Assembly (NCBI GenBank): GCA_003260075.1
Contig: QLIY01000169.1
Coordinates: forward strand, 79,824-143,823
Direction of reading: 5' to 3'
Origin: Phallusia mammillata
Lineage: Eukaryota > Chordata > Ascidiacea > Phlebobranchia > Ascidiidae
DNA length: 64,000 nt
A program made the translations under genes and the position numbers. Of this stretch, positions 1 to 12,080 are shown piece after piece; positions within the stretch are counted from its first letter, which is position 1, and each line of letters begins with the position of its first letter. The notes below the pieces were generated by a model. It was not told the origin of the DNA. It saw nothing but the letters and a program-made list of their open reading frames with translations, and searched no databases.

Positions 1-730
1 ATAATAACCTACTGCAAACAATTGTTTAACATTTCAGCACATTGGGGCGGCCTAAAACTTATTATTTTGGGGTTTAAGGGGTAAACATGGGTGAATCCAA
101 TAAAAAGTTACAAAATTCTTTAGAATAGCTTACATTGCACCAACCAACAAAGCATGAAACCCTCAGATTATGTACTTGGGTCAGTACAGCCATTTTTAAT
201 TTTTTTCGTTTTGGGGGCCTGTGGGTGAACCGCTGGGTCGTTTGGGGTCAAACTTCAGGAGGATCAAATTCGAAAATATAACTAACATCTGTGCAAGTTT
301 GAATACATTTAAATCACTCTTTTTTGACCAAACGCATTTAACAAACCAGCGTTAGACAGAAACGAATATTTTGGGGTTTAAGGGGTGAAAATGGGTAAAT
401 CTTTTTTTAAGTTACAAAATTCTTTGAAATACCTTATATTGCACCAAACAACAAAGCATATAACTCCTAAATGAAGTACTTTAGCAAGTGTAGCCGTTTC
501 AAAAATTTCACGTTTTGGGGGGCTGTGGGTAAACCAAGGGATCAAACGGGGTCAAAATTCACATGGACCATCTTTAGACCAATATCTATATTGTGTGTAA
601 ATTTGAAAAAGTTTGAACCATTCTTACTTGACCAAAACGTGGGAACAAATCCGTGTTAGAAAGAAAAAAAGAAAAAAAAAATATAGACAAAAACAAAATG
701 TGTCCCATTCAGGGAAGGGGACCTATAATT
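1..730. repeat. Dispersed repeat with two tandem ~300-bp units, left of the last visible SEC23IP exon
   Basis: Two related units of about 300 bp follow each other. The phrase ttttggggtttaaggggt occurs near 66 and again near 370, each time followed by a stretch with cacc and aacaaagcat, then by gtgggtgaacc or gtgggtaaacc. Part of the second unit (about 540-720) reappears as its reverse complement in the duplicated MED8 intron segment near 13430-13620 and 14120-14237, so this is a dispersed element and not unique sequence. It ends near 723 with a ggggacc motif. No exon of the neighbouring gene can be seen here. The family is not identified; an insertion in an intron of SEC23IP is the likely context. 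Confidence 0.6.
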
Positions 731-792
731 ACATTTATTCCATGAGTTAACTATACAAAGCATATGTATCTGAAAAAAATTAGCCAGTATAC

Positions 793-3640
793 CATTTCTG
801 GAGCAGATATTTTGGTCTCAGCCAAGGCCAGGGCAGCAGCAGCTTCTTGCTGTTGCTTCAGTTCTGCCTCTTTCTGCTTTTGTTCCTCCATTTCCCTCTT
901 TCTGGCTTCTTTCTCCCTTTGATCTCTCAGATAACCTTGCATCTTCTTTCTGGGTCCCATGGGCAGACCTATGTCTTTGAGATCAGCATCGGTACACATA
1001 AGCTAAAAAAAAGTGGAAAAGGCAATTAAATAACAAATCAGATAATCATAACAAAACAGTGTTTAGGTTGTAAGCTGTGCCAAAAATTTCATTGAAATAA
1101 CAAAATTTTAGTTCTTGTTTGTATCAATAACACCAGATGGAGAAATTAAGTCTTACCAAAGCATCCATATCAATTTGTTCTGCTTCAAAGTTGCCTAGGA
1201 AGTTTCCCAAGTTAAGTCTATTCAACAACTCCTCTAAAGTCTCCTCAGGAGCATCGCTGAGTGAGTGCGAGCTGCTGCTGGTTTTCAGCCCATTCCCTGT
1301 TTGATCACTTGAGACTGACAGATCAACACTTGCTGCGTCCACATGCAAACCATTGGCACTGGAATCCTGTTTTTCAGCTTCTGCTGGTGTCTGCTCACTA
1401 TTGGTTGATTGATGACACAGAAGGTCAAAAAGAATTAAAGAACCTGCAAGCAATGTTTTGTTCTGATGACATGCATTAAAACTAAAACATTATTCGGACC
1501 AAAGTCTAACACTAGTTTTGTTAACTTCTCAAATATTTTTTGTAATAATATGTTTTCAGGGAGAGGGAGCAATGCAACACCAGGATGTGTGTAATACATA
1601 TTCTTTGCTACTAAACAAAATGAAGATCTCTATGCAGCTTTAGTGTATAATTCTAAGGTAACACATCTCTTCAAAAAGGAACAGAATATATCTGTACCAT
1701 ATATATAGCACTTGTTTTAAAAAGTCACAAACTTACCCAGGCTGTGGCCAGCCAAAGAAACATCTCCCTCAAAAGATGGGTTACGAGACAAAAACAGCCT
1801 GTACAGCGAATTTATTTCATTGCCAATAGTGTCAGCAATGGTTTGACAGTACACTGGACTGGAGTAGAACAAAATGTCAAGCAGTGTTTCATTGGTGAAG
1901 TGTCGAAGTCGAGAAATACTAGGTAACGTCAGGTTGCGAACATTCCTGCAAATTAGTTAAAATGTTTCGATACAACTTTACTGGTGGTTGAAATATGCAC
2001 AAAATACCTATCTACACCAGTTGCATCGCCATGTAATGCTCTGTGCCAATGAATTGGAAGAAACTCTATTCTGTGTGCTTTCTTTGATTCTAAGCCACGT
2101 TTAAAATGAGACTGTAACAAGTTGAGATGAATTGTCCTGAAGTCATCAACTGTGAGATACAAGTATAAGTAAATATATTTGTTTTTCTTTTGAGCTTTAT
2201 TAAACACACAGCAATGGCAACATGCATTAACACTAATATATATGTGTTTTTGGAAACAGTTGTTAACATTACATAATGGTAACATACAAGTGATTTTTGT
2301 TTTAATTGGCAGATGGCAAAAAATCTAAACAGCAATTTGACAGCATGCATAAGAAAGGTAAATATAGCCAACTTTTTAGTCAACTTGACAATTAAAAATT
2401 TGTGCAATCAGATCTTTCGCTGCTGTTTGTTGTAATGTAACATAATCCTGCCTTTCTCCAGTATATTTCACACATTCAATACTGTTAAAGATATTGGTCT
2501 CGTTTTTGTGTTTGATTCTAACTTTTATCTTCTGTAAATGTTCTACAAATACATTCTGCTCACCACCCTCTACAAGTCTATTTTTTCGGTAAGTGTATCC
2601 TTCACCAATGCCGTGTGCAAATAACACCAAGTGACACACCTTTTCATGCTCATCTTCAGCGTGATATGAAACAAAAGCAAGCACTAATAAAAAAATGCAA
2701 ACACTACATGCATTTAGTCGAAACTACAGAATTGCATGATTGCTGCACATGCAGGTGGCGTAAATAAGGTGGGAGATGCCATGCGACCTAGAGATGCATT
2801 CACACCAAAACATACCACATTCTACTACACTTCTTGACCGGAGATCGCAAACAGGCCCTATGCCATGGCAAAGAAACACCACATGATCGGGTGTCCCTGA
2901 TTCACCTTTGAACACAACGAAAGTTAAGCACTTTGTTGACAGTTGAAGTTATTAATTCGCTTTCAGGCCAAAAATAAACCAAGGTCAACATATATACTTT
3001 GTTCTAATTTTACAAACTTCAACATACTGTATAGTTGAAGAATCAACTTAGTGCATTAAATAAGTCACTGTAAATAAACATGTTTTGGGTCTTTTTAACT
3101 TGATTTAGAATATATTTTACATGGAAATGACTAGATTTAATTTTTTTCATAATCTTTGCAACTATTTTTTAAACTTAAAACCTAAACACATTTTAAGGGA
3201 AAACCATACAACACCTACTTTCTGGTATTTCTTTTTCAAACTCTGTGCCACTTATTCCTCGCTTTACTACTTTAGAATGCATTTGTGTTTCAAACACACT
3301 ACCAAATTCATCCTTGCTTGCAACAGGCTGCAAAATATAAAACTCATTATCATCAACAAGCATTTCTAAGCTATGATATTTATTCAGCTTACCTGGAAGT
3401 GTACAATCAGTTGTGGACTATGAACAACCACTACTTCTCCATTATCCAGTTCAATTCGTTTGTGCCACAATCCTTTAGTGACAACATTACGATATTCCAC
3501 CTGCAATTAAGTGAAAATATATCACTGTTGCGAATGATTGTACAATTATGTGTTATGCCTTACCTCTAACCTTTCTGCGACATTTTCTTCATAAGGGGAG
3601 TAGCGATTTTCAGTGTCACTTTTACAAAACCAAGTGGCTC

Positions 3641-3693
<53 letters not shown>

Positions 3694-4950
3694 ATGGCTC
3701 CTCATCCCAATAGACACTGTTGCGTTCACGATTATTTACACTGACATCAAATCGGCCACCATCTGTACTCACTGTTTGTTCCAATGATAAATTTCCTGCA
3801 ATGTTGTGAAACAAGAGATGTGTATAAAGGCATTTAAATAAAAAACAAACATGACAAATGTTTTTACCACTGTTATGAGCTGTTTCGAGCATGTTGGAGT
3901 CCAAATAGGAAAATGGACACCAGACAAGATTGTTATCAGAGAGTTTCTTGCAGAAAAACCAGTGAGTTGAAACATTTTGATATAACGCAGTTGCAGATGG
4001 TGGTGGTGGGGCCACAGGACTCGAAGCAAGGTTTTCAAAAGATGGTGGAGTGACAGGTGATGTCGTGGGTTGATAATTGCCACTGGATGAACTTGCAATT
4101 GGTGGCATTGACTGTGATTGCACTGGTGGTGGTGCATTATATGTTGATGGCTGCATTGGTGGTGATTGGTAAAACTGGGAATTTGAGGGAAACATTGGCC
4201 TTGGTTTATGGCCTGAAGTTGCAGATCTTGCATATGGGTTGCTCGGGGGTGCACTGCTGTCAAACACTGGTGGTTGCATTGGGGTTGTTTGTGGAACTGC
4301 CCCATAGCTTGGAGTTGATGTGTATGAATCACTCGGGCTTTCAGAAAGAGAAACAGGAGATTTTGGTGGAACCACCAATTGAGGTTCTTGTTGATCTGAG
4401 CTTATTGTAGCAGGTTGCATCATTGCACTTGTTGAAATACTTGGTCCTGAAAGCGAAGAGAACGGATCTACAAAAAAGAGTTGCAATTGATTTTGTTAAC
4501 AGTCTAACCTGTACACAACACTGCACTTACCTTGGTATCCTTCACTTTTTTGTGAGAACATGGTAAATGTTGCAACATTTTGTGGTTGCTGTTGTTGAGA
4601 GAAATTTGGGGTCTGCCCAATAAAACTTGCTTCTTCAGCTGGGTCGGTTTCTACAACAACAAATATACAATTTAATAATATTTAAAAACAACAACTTATA
4701 ATTAGTAGCAAAAAACAAATAGTGTAAACATGTCACAACAAATGTACAAAATCATACCAACCGGCTGAAAGGATTGCAGAGTTTTGTTCTTGCACTGGCA
4801 TAAACAAAGCATTTGCCCCCCCCCCTACCAACCGGCTGAAAGGATTGCAGAGTTTTGTTCTTGCACTGGCATATACAAAGCATTTTGTGCAAAATTTAAG
4901 TTACTTGATGAAAACAATGGGTTTGCGGGTTGCTTGTTTTCGTTGGACAT
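793..4950 (-). CDS. SEC23IP: SEC23-interacting protein (phospholipase A1-like, WWE-lipase-SAM), 5' part; continues past the left edge
   Basis: Eleven exons read leftward: 4950-4833, 4650-4531, 4467-3868, 3795-3564, 3500-3393, 3327-3219, 2905-2816, 2149-2008, 1945-1737, 1443-1157, 1002-793. All have GT/AG borders and matching phases. They encode about 726 residues: a Pro/Ser/Gln-rich N-terminus, a WWE-type region (HWFFCKK...TDGGRFDV...YWDEEP...RATWFCK), the oxyanion motif [11 protein letters not shown], the nucleophile elbow SLAGHSLG, a SAM domain ([36 protein letters not shown]) and the start of a Glu/Lys/Gln coiled coil. The family's C-terminal DDHD domain should lie left of the window. SEC23IP acts at ER exit sites with SEC23/SEC31. 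The long Pro-rich N-terminus favours SEC23IP over DDHD2. A 49-C run inside the fourth exon (3643-3691) breaks the frame as written; keeping only two C restores it and the WWE consensus. Confidence 0.9.
2376..2683 (-). CDS. Candidate alternative last exon of SEC23IP with a second HGIG motif
   Basis: This 308-nt block lies in the intron between the HGIG exon (2905-2816) and the next constitutive exon (2149-2008). On the minus strand it starts after a strong acceptor (ttttttattag) and is open for 101 codons to TAA at 2378-2376. It encodes [20 protein letters not shown] followed by a basic, helical-looking tail. Its entry phase fits splicing from the HGIG exon and also from the exon before it, because the HGIG exon is 90 nt long. 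AATAAA lies at 2201-2196, before the next constitutive acceptor. The resulting protein would have an oxyanion-type loop but no GHSLG nucleophile, SAM or DDHD part. It could instead be a remnant of another hydrolase gene. The protein family of the tail is not recognised. Confidence 0.5.
3643..3691. repeat. 49-nt uninterrupted C-run inside the WWE exon of SEC23IP
   Basis: The run interrupts the WWE coding exon between the codons for YWDEEPS and RATWFCK. On the coding strand it would read as polyglycine and then shift the frame, giving DEPLGFVK in place of the conserved RATWFCK. Reducing it to two C gives S-G-R-A-T-W-F and makes the exon 185 nt, which restores the correct exit phase. A filler of 47 C at a contig join fits this exactly. 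No flanking duplication is evident here. Confidence 0.85.
4755..4885. repeat. Direct duplication around a 10-C run at the 3' end of SEC23IP exon 1
   Basis: The sequence taccaaccggctgaaaggat and the rest of a ~60-bp unit occur at 4755-4815 and again at 4826-4885, differing at a few bases and separated by C10 (4816-4825). The unit covers the end of the first SEC23IP coding exon and its donor, so the exon end appears twice. The right-hand copy is joined to the start codon. This is one of the copy-Cn-copy structures interpreted as assembly joins. Confidence 0.85.
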
Positions 4951-5555
4951 CTTTTACATTCCATGTAATGCGTACATTTACAAATAATATTAATGAACTA
5001 AACACATAACTTTATTTTTAAAAAGTCCTTTCTGAAACCTGCAACAAAACAAATATACCTTAACAACAAAAACAAATTCGTCGTAAAGTCGTAACACTAA
5101 ACACAAAAAGTAAAAAATGTGAAATGAAGTGTGGACTTTGCCGGTCGAATTTCTGCTTAGTAATCATTCGCGTATGTGGCAAAAAAACATCCACAAAAAA
5201 TATAGGCATTTTTAAACACGTCACACTACAAAGTTTGTTTTTTGGTGTTAATTTGTTCATGATAAAAGTCATTTTATCTTGTTTTTGAATAGTTAACACC
5301 ATCATCTAAAGTTAGATTTAACATCAAACTTTGGCAGAATTTAAAAAACAATACTGATGTAAAATTTCGGTTGTTGCTTTCTAGTTTTTCCAAATCATTT
5401 TGCACAGTCGTGTTTTAAACAAATTTGTTCTTAATAAATGGATAAAGCGCGGATACTGATTATTATTTTCGCAAACTTTTACAGTTTGCATGACTCAGCA
5501 AAATAAAAACGATTTTCCAAAAAAAAACGCTTCCAATCAAACAAGGCGACACGGC

Positions 5556-6451
5556 ATGACTGAGAAGAGCTCCGAACCTCCGGAAAAGATAAGGGCTCCC
5601 GAACCGGCGAAGGCCAATAGTGATCCAGGTGGAATACGCAGCTTGAAAACGACCGCTGCGTTTCGCGCCGTCAATTTTGAGTTGTATGCTAGGCCGGTAA
5701 GATCTTGTCAAGTTGAAACATTTTGACTTAAGCGTGAAAGTTAAAACATAACACAACAATACCAGGAAAATGTGTGACTTATGAAAACCAATTTGATCTC
5801 GTAGTACTTTTTTAAACTCAGACTGAGAGCAGTTTTGCGTTGAAAATGTACCACTGACATCTTGTATTTGAAAGTTGTTAAAAATTTATTCAATAAATAT
5901 TTCAACCATTTTAAAAACTTATTTTACAAATAGGACAAAACAACCTTAACTTTGTTATTGTATCTCATAAACCCTTAATTGGTGTTTCTTACCACCAGAT
6001 TGTACATGTATCCCTACCCCTGGTTAATATGAACTGATGGGTATGACAACCCCCCCCCCCCCCCCCCCCCCCCCCCGTACCCCTGGTTAATATGAACTGA
6101 TGGGTATGACAGACATCAACTGATGTATACATAGCTCGAATAAATATAAAATAGTAAAACAATAGAACAATTATGGTACCAATGAAGCAATCCTATTGCC
6201 CACTAAGCATCACTCAGAAACATTTAACGCTGAATATGTTTGTCAAAGAAACCACAAAAATATTTACAAGTATAATTTTGTTTCAGAACAAATATGTTAT
6301 GGGATTTGGTTTGATAGCAATAACTGGATGTGTTGCCTACCTTGCCTACTTGAATGCAGTTGATGAAAATAGAAAAGCTGGTGTGTATGAAGTATACAAC
6401 CCTGACGGATCTCTAAAATCAACTGAACGAAAAACTTCCAAGTGGGACTAA
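5556..6451 (+). CDS. SMIM8: Small integral membrane protein 8
   Basis: Two exons, 5556-5696 and 6287-6451, are spliced in phase 0 and give 101 residues, close to the usual ~97. The conserved pieces are visible in order: GGIRSLKTTAAFRAVNFELY, a single membrane segment starting FGLIAITGCVAYLAYL, and the C-terminal signature RKTSKWD directly before the stop. The molecular role of SMIM8 is not established. An in-frame ATG at 5490 would add 22 basic residues; 5556 fits the family length better. The gene is divergent from SEC23IP (starts about 600 bp apart), and its stop is only 21 nt from the start of GET1. The intron carries a copy-Cn-copy structure at 6014-6111. Confidence 0.88.
6014..6111. repeat. 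Direct duplication around a 27-C run in the SMIM8 intron
   Basis: The unit tacccctggttaatatgaac plus about 15 further bases is present at 6014-6048 and again at 6078-6111. C27 (6050-6076) separates the copies. It has the same architecture as the other C-run structures in the window. Confidence 0.85.
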
Positions 6452-6472
6452 AACACTGTGAACTTCCGAACA

Positions 6473-7049
6473 ATGTTGTTTTATATCATTCTATTTTTGT
6501 CTTTGATTCAAAATTTTCTGGATCAGCTGGTTCAAGTTATTGTACTGGCACTAAAGTACTTAGTTATGAAGTCTGCTGCATTCAAGGACTTTGCAAGTTT
6601 GCAACAGGAGTTGCAGGAACAAATAGCACTGCAAAACGAAATCAACATGATGGATAATTTTGCAAAACATGCAAGGTAGCAATTTTATGCAATGTTTAAC
6701 AAACATATAATACTCTAAACTGTAATTTTATTACAGAATACAGCGCAAGATTGATAGCCTAAAGGCTAAGATCACTGTCGTGTCAACGGAGATGTCCAAG
6801 AGAGTGGCATACTTTAGGTCAATCTTGTACTGGACACTAAGGGTGGTCATTGCTCTCAGTTCCATGTACATAGCATTTGTACACAGATATGATCCTGTGA
6901 TGACAATTGATGAAAAGTTTTTTCCCTTCCCTTTTCTTGCATGGATTGTTTCTTTTCCCACTGGGGTACCTGGCAACATTGGCTGCCTATTCTGGGTGAT
7001 TCTTTGCCAACTATCAGTTCGCAGTATACGCAAATACATAACTTCATGA
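6473..7049 (+). CDS. GET1: GET1/WRB, receptor subunit for insertion of tail-anchored proteins
   Basis: Exons 6473-6675 and 6737-7049 give 171 residues (human about 174). GET1 pairs with CAMLG/GET2 in the ER membrane and accepts tail-anchored proteins from the GET3 ATPase. Visible features are an N-terminal hydrophobic segment (MLFYIILFLSLIQNFL), a cytosolic coiled coil (about residues 35-75) with the family motif MMDNFAKHARIQRKIDSLKA, and two further membrane segments. One lies around RSILYWTLRVVIALSSMYIA and the other near FPTGVPGNIGCLFWVILC. The ATG lies 21 nt after the SMIM8 stop, which implies translation from a dicistronic transcript, most likely resolved by spliced-leader trans-splicing as known in tunicates. 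An earlier in-frame GTG at 6458 is not taken as the start. The gene converges on VPS16. Confidence 0.9.
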
Positions 7050-7394
7050 AAGTTTTGTAGAGCTTTATATTTCATTTAATAAGAGGTTTACTATTGTTTT
7101 TTCAATTGATGCATGATATGAAATTTTGTTGTAAGAGAACTGGAAGTTTTTTAGTACCTTTTTTCAGTCTCTGAAAAACAGGTTTATTGACAGAATTTAA
7201 ATTCATTCAGCAACACACCTAACTCCTATATAAAAAGACAACTGGGAAAAATCATAGTGGAAATTAAAAAAATATGGGAAAAGCTTCTTGTTTTTTTGGT
7301 CAAATGCCAATTTTTTTTATTGAATCATCAATTATTGCACAACAGTGATATAAACGAATAATCAAATGAATGTGTGGGTTGTAAAGATGCAAGT
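7050..7394. other. Convergent intergenic space between GET1 and VPS16
   Basis: About 345 bp of AT-rich sequence holds the 3' ends of GET1 (+) and VPS16 (-). No coding potential, repeat or RNA gene is visible. Confidence 0.6.
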
Positions 7395-10300
7395 TTATCT
7401 TCTTTGCAACTGCATTAATGCTCCTTTGACTTGCTCAGCTATTTCTCTGTGTTCTACACCACATCTTTTAAGTGTCATGTCCAAATCAACAAGATTTCTT
7501 GTCTGAATGGCCAAGTCTGCTGCCGCTTTCACGTTTCTGTGAAAAGCAATAAAATATTTTTGACATAAAGTTGATGTAGAAATTTGCCATTTATGGGCAA
7601 TTAAAAATATATGTACTAAAGGCGCTGTTAACAAATAAATGTGTGCTAAGAGTACTTACCCAACTTTTAGTAAGGCAGAAACACGTTTTTCTTGTGAAAC
7701 TTTAGATATGTACTTGGGCACTTCTCCTGGTGCATTGTATTTCATGCACATTTCTATAAATGGGAGATAACCAATTGGCGATTTTTTAGACTTTGAAAAA
7801 CTTTCCAGTTCATTGAAGCTGCCAATCTCAGCCAGTGACTGGATCCTTAACCACCACCATCTAAAAATTTCAGCAAGCTTAATATGGTGGTTTCTTAATC
7901 AGCACTACCTTACTACCTTTTGTCATTAACTTTATATTGTTTGCGAAGTTGTTCAGCTTTTTTAAGTTGGTTGGTTATCAAAAGCTCATGAATTGTATCA
8001 TGCATTGAGAGCTCAGCAAAGCTATGGTCAGTTTGTTGTTCAAAATTTGTTTGATCTCGCAGCAATTGTAGTTGCTCCTCTGTGGCCTAGAAATGGAAAA
8101 AAGCAACTCGGACAGAAAATCATAATCATATTTTTTGGGTTTAGCATCAAAGGCTTTCCCTATTCTTTTACTTACCTTGACTCCAAAATCATCTCTAGCT
8201 TTACTGAAACTATCTAATGCAGCATGTAGGGACATAACTCTGTCCTCTGGGCGAAATGTAGAACAGCTATCATGAATATGACAATGAGCAAGTTCTATGA
8301 AGTTGTCTTCCTGTTCATGAAGATCTTTCAGCATCTGTTCGTTTTGCTCCCTGCAGGACTAAAACACATGATATATGAAACATTGTACCATTCATCGACA
8401 CTGCAGCTACACACCTTTAGGTACAGCTTATATGCAATTGGTTGTTGTCTAATTGCAACAAGAAACTCAGACAAGTTAGTTCTTTCTCTCAGTCTAGCGA
8501 TTGCTGAATACGCCAGGTCTGTATTTCCACTCATTACAGCTTTTTCCAAGGCAAGAGTGTGTTTGCCCAGTTTTGACAGTAGTCGTACTTGTTCTGCAGC
8601 CCTTGGTTCAAATTCAAGTAACTGTAAGGTAACAAATATGTTTTTTGGAAAGGTTAAATTTAAGATAGTTGGCTAAAAATCTTCCTTACTTTGATGGCAA
8701 GATCTTTTCTGCCACTTTCCACAGCTTTTTCTGCTATGTCAGCATAGGACACACCACGGGCAGATTGTAACTTGTCACGAATAGCTCTAGCATTGCTTGT
8801 GTCGTCAACATTACTCTGTTGCACCTGTCATGATCACCGATTAGGTTTAGAACAGTAGTATGGTTTAATGAAATATTTTACCAACCTTGTAGCAAGCCCA
8901 ATGTGACAGAATTCGACTAGAGCCCTGATCTTCTGGTATTTTCAGATATTTACAGATGTGAAAAGCCAACTGAAACTCACGACGAGAAACAAGTCGATCA
9001 ATCAGACAGTTGATGGTTAAGTGTTGCAATCTAGCAAAAAAAAATGTGAGTTTTCATTGATGTTTAATTTTGTTAGTTCAAAGCTCATGTTTTAAATTTC
9101 AAAAAAACTAGTCCTTAAATGCAACAAGTACGTCAACAAAATCAGCGCTGGAACAAAATAGCTCCAGTGTATTTTAGCATTATTGTAGGGAGAAAAAAAG
9201 TCATGTGGATTTCTTGAATTCCTAGACTTCATTTCTTGAACTTACTGTGCTGCAGTGAGTGCAATGCCAATATTGAAATCTCGGACAGCATTGAGTATTC
9301 TAAGATTCTGACAAGTGTTGACAAACAGATCTGTCAGTTTAATGCTGGGTACGAAAGATTTTCCAAATGACGCAGCCTGATAAAACAAAGCACAGTAACA
9401 TGTATTTGTGAAAAAATATAAATACTCCAACAGTGCTTACGCTGAGCAGAAGCTTTTGTATTCGAGGTTGGAATTCAGCTGCAGCAGCTAAGGTGCATTT
9501 TTCAACTGCTTCTGGTAGTTGTCCATTGTCCAAAAGCATTCTCAAATACTCATCGGCTTTTTCACTTTGATGCTGCAAAGAATCTTATACATCAAAAAAA
9601 ATCAAAACACGAATAATTCAAATAAAACCATGTTATCGATACATGTGAAAGAAGGGCAATTTTAAAATGGTAAAACTCCATTTACTTACATTATATTCTT
9701 TTGCTGCATCATTAAGTAAAGCTCCAGGTGCCATTGACCCAACCTTGAAGATTCCCTCAACAGCATCTAAATTTTATATTCAGTATCAAACTGATACTAA
9801 TTGATTACCACACACAAACTAAATAAAAAAATATTCAAATGAGTCCCTGTGACGCATTACTATTATTCAACATTTAACACATTACTACATACTTGGCACA
9901 TGTTGCAGAAAATCATGGCGATTTACTGTCACTATCCTGATGCCATCCATATCAGCACTTAAAACAGCACTGGCCATGCCAGAAGGTACATTAAGGTCCT
10001 CCTCCACAGAATACCGCACCCAGTCCTTTTTTGGCCCAACAACCAATAATGTTTTTGGCCAGTAAACAACAATGGCAATGTCGCGGTCAGACAATCTTCT
10101 TGTGTTGCTTGTGATGGAATCGCAACACCATAAAAGTTGTTTTGGTCTTCTTCCATCATTTGTGTTAAATTCACAATACTTTTCCTGCATGAAGTAATTA
10201 GGATAAAGCAGGGTACTAAACACTGACTTGACAAATCTAGCATGAAATATGAAGGGATGTAAATGAATATAGTGTTGTTGTCAGGCTTATTTCATAAACT

Positions 10301-11691
10301 TTCCTTTCAAATTTCAAATATAAACAAACATGGTGGGATATAGCTAGAATTTTCTTGTTTCTGATACCTGAAAGTCTGAAGAACCAATCCAGATTGTCCC
10401 TGTATTCATGTAGAGGGCAACATGCTTTCCATCAACAGATACTGCCATGGAAATGTAGGAGCTTGGATTTGCAGTCAATCCTTCAAATGTGGATATTGGT
10501 TAAAAATATGATTAGGAACATAAACCATGAAGATTGTATACCTGTTGGTATTTGTTGGGAGCAGTGACCTCCTTGATCCAGCAGATATACATCATTGTCA
10601 TTGGCAGCAAGAACTTTTGACGTTCTTGACCCTGGTAACACACACCAACTACTGGGGGGTGTAGTTTTCAGTCCGGGAACATCAGCCAAAATTCTAACCT
10701 ACAAATAATTAAACTGATTCTTTAAAAAATACATTATTCTAACATTCTAAAAAACTTTAATACAGTGTGTTTCGTCAAACACTTAAACATCTTATGTAGC
10801 TCACCTTAGGGTCATCAACATTATTGACTAAAAGAAATCGAAACAATCCACTCATTGCCACTAATCCTGTTCCTTGCTGACCTATAAATACCTCAAACTC
10901 CATGACTTTATTGTCTCGGCAATCCTGGAACAAACAACATTCTCAATGAAACTAATACAAACATCAGATAACTTTTGAACATCAAACCTTTCCCATTGTG
11001 AAAGACCGTTGAAATTGGCCAAAAACATTATATATGAGAACTTGTCCATCCTCTTGCAAACATAGTAGGTCATCATTGTGAGTCCATGCCATTCCAATCA
11101 AAGCTCCACTGTTCCACCTTTTAAAAGCAAAAACAAACAGAATTAAAAATCTTATCAAGACATGCTGCCGAAAGTTTTTAAATGGCAATGTTAATTTTTA
11201 CCTGAAAGTTGAAATTTCTTTTCCAGCAGCATTATAGATTGTGACATCAGGTCTGTTACCTGCTTTGCTGCCCTGTGATTCATCATTAGATAATGCTGCA
11301 AAAAGTTCCAATCATGGATTATGTCTGTAACTCTGTATATCAAACTCCAAAAGTATAATATGTGTATTTTTTATTTACCTATTAAACCACCATATTTTGA
11401 GATGCAACTCAGCTTTCTTGACAGATCAATATTAGATTTCCAGCACATTGGACTGTACAGGGTACATTTTCTGAAGAAAAATGGAATGATATTTGTTTTA
11501 GCATTGCAATGAATATAGATTACTTTAAAAGTTTTGATAAGCAGCCAACAATTGCTATTGATAACACTGGGCAACACAATTTTTGGTGTCTTAAAACTGA
11601 TTTTGACTAATCATTATAATGATATCTTGTCCAGCACACAATACCTGATAGTTTTTTGTCCAAAAGGATTCCAATCAATAGTTTCTGACAT
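7395..11691 (-). CDS. VPS16: VPS16, core subunit of the HOPS/CORVET tethering complexes
   Basis: Eighteen exons are in frame, with ends on the minus strand: 11691-11645, 11470-11379, 11295-11202, 11117-10988, 10924-10805, 10698-10542, 10480-10368, 10184-9893, 9766-9690, 9572-9441, 9376-9246, 9030-8886, 8824-8690, 8621-8415, 8358-8176, 8086-7917, 7860-7660, 7536-7395. Together they make exactly 856 codons (855 aa; human 839). The N-terminus MSETIDWNPFGQ and the propeller segment WNSGALIGMAWTHNDDLLC match the Vps16 N-domain. The C-terminal alpha-solenoid includes KSKKSPIGYLPFIEMCMKYN and ends ALMQLQRR. VPS16 holds the Sec1/Munc18 subunit VPS33 in HOPS/CORVET for late endosome and lysosome fusion. 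All exons appear intact. The gene is divergent from MED8, with start codons 389 bp apart. Confidence 0.95.
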
Positions 11692-12080
11692 GCTTTAGAT
11701 TGAATAACTTCTTAAAACTCTTAAAATTCAAACTATTAACATTTAGTAAATCAAAAATATCACAAAAAAATTTAAATAGGTTAACAGTGAAAAAACAATG
11801 CATAATAGAATTGCAGCGTATAATGTATGTGTTGCTTGGAAATAGATTTATTTCTTTTACATTAATACAATCGTCAACTTTGCTAAAACCTATAATTTCA
11901 ATTTATAGTTTTTTATGATTAGTTTGTTGGCAAGGACGTAGCTTCCACTTGTTAAAAAAAACAATACGGTATGTGAAACACTTTTAGGGAATTTCCCCCC
12001 ACAGGATAAAAATCCATCAAGATCCAAAAAAGTCGAGTAGTTGTCTACTGTCTTGTTAATGCCAATACGACGAAACAAAA
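11692..12080. promoter_or_regulatory. Divergent intergenic region of VPS16 and MED8
   Basis: The 389-bp AT-rich gap between oppositely oriented start codons presumably carries both promoters. No TATA box or other named motif is clear. Confidence 0.4.

Noticed and set aside
751..1029. Plus-strand hydrophobic frame opposite the SEC23IP SAM exon
   Set aside because: It is the antisense shadow of the Glu/Lys/Gln-rich coiled-coil coding sequence.
3566..4486. A 306-codon frame in SEC23IP containing a polyglycine tract
   Set aside because: It runs through an intron (3796-3867) and reads the C-run in the wrong phase. The real exons are 4467-3868 and 3795-3564.
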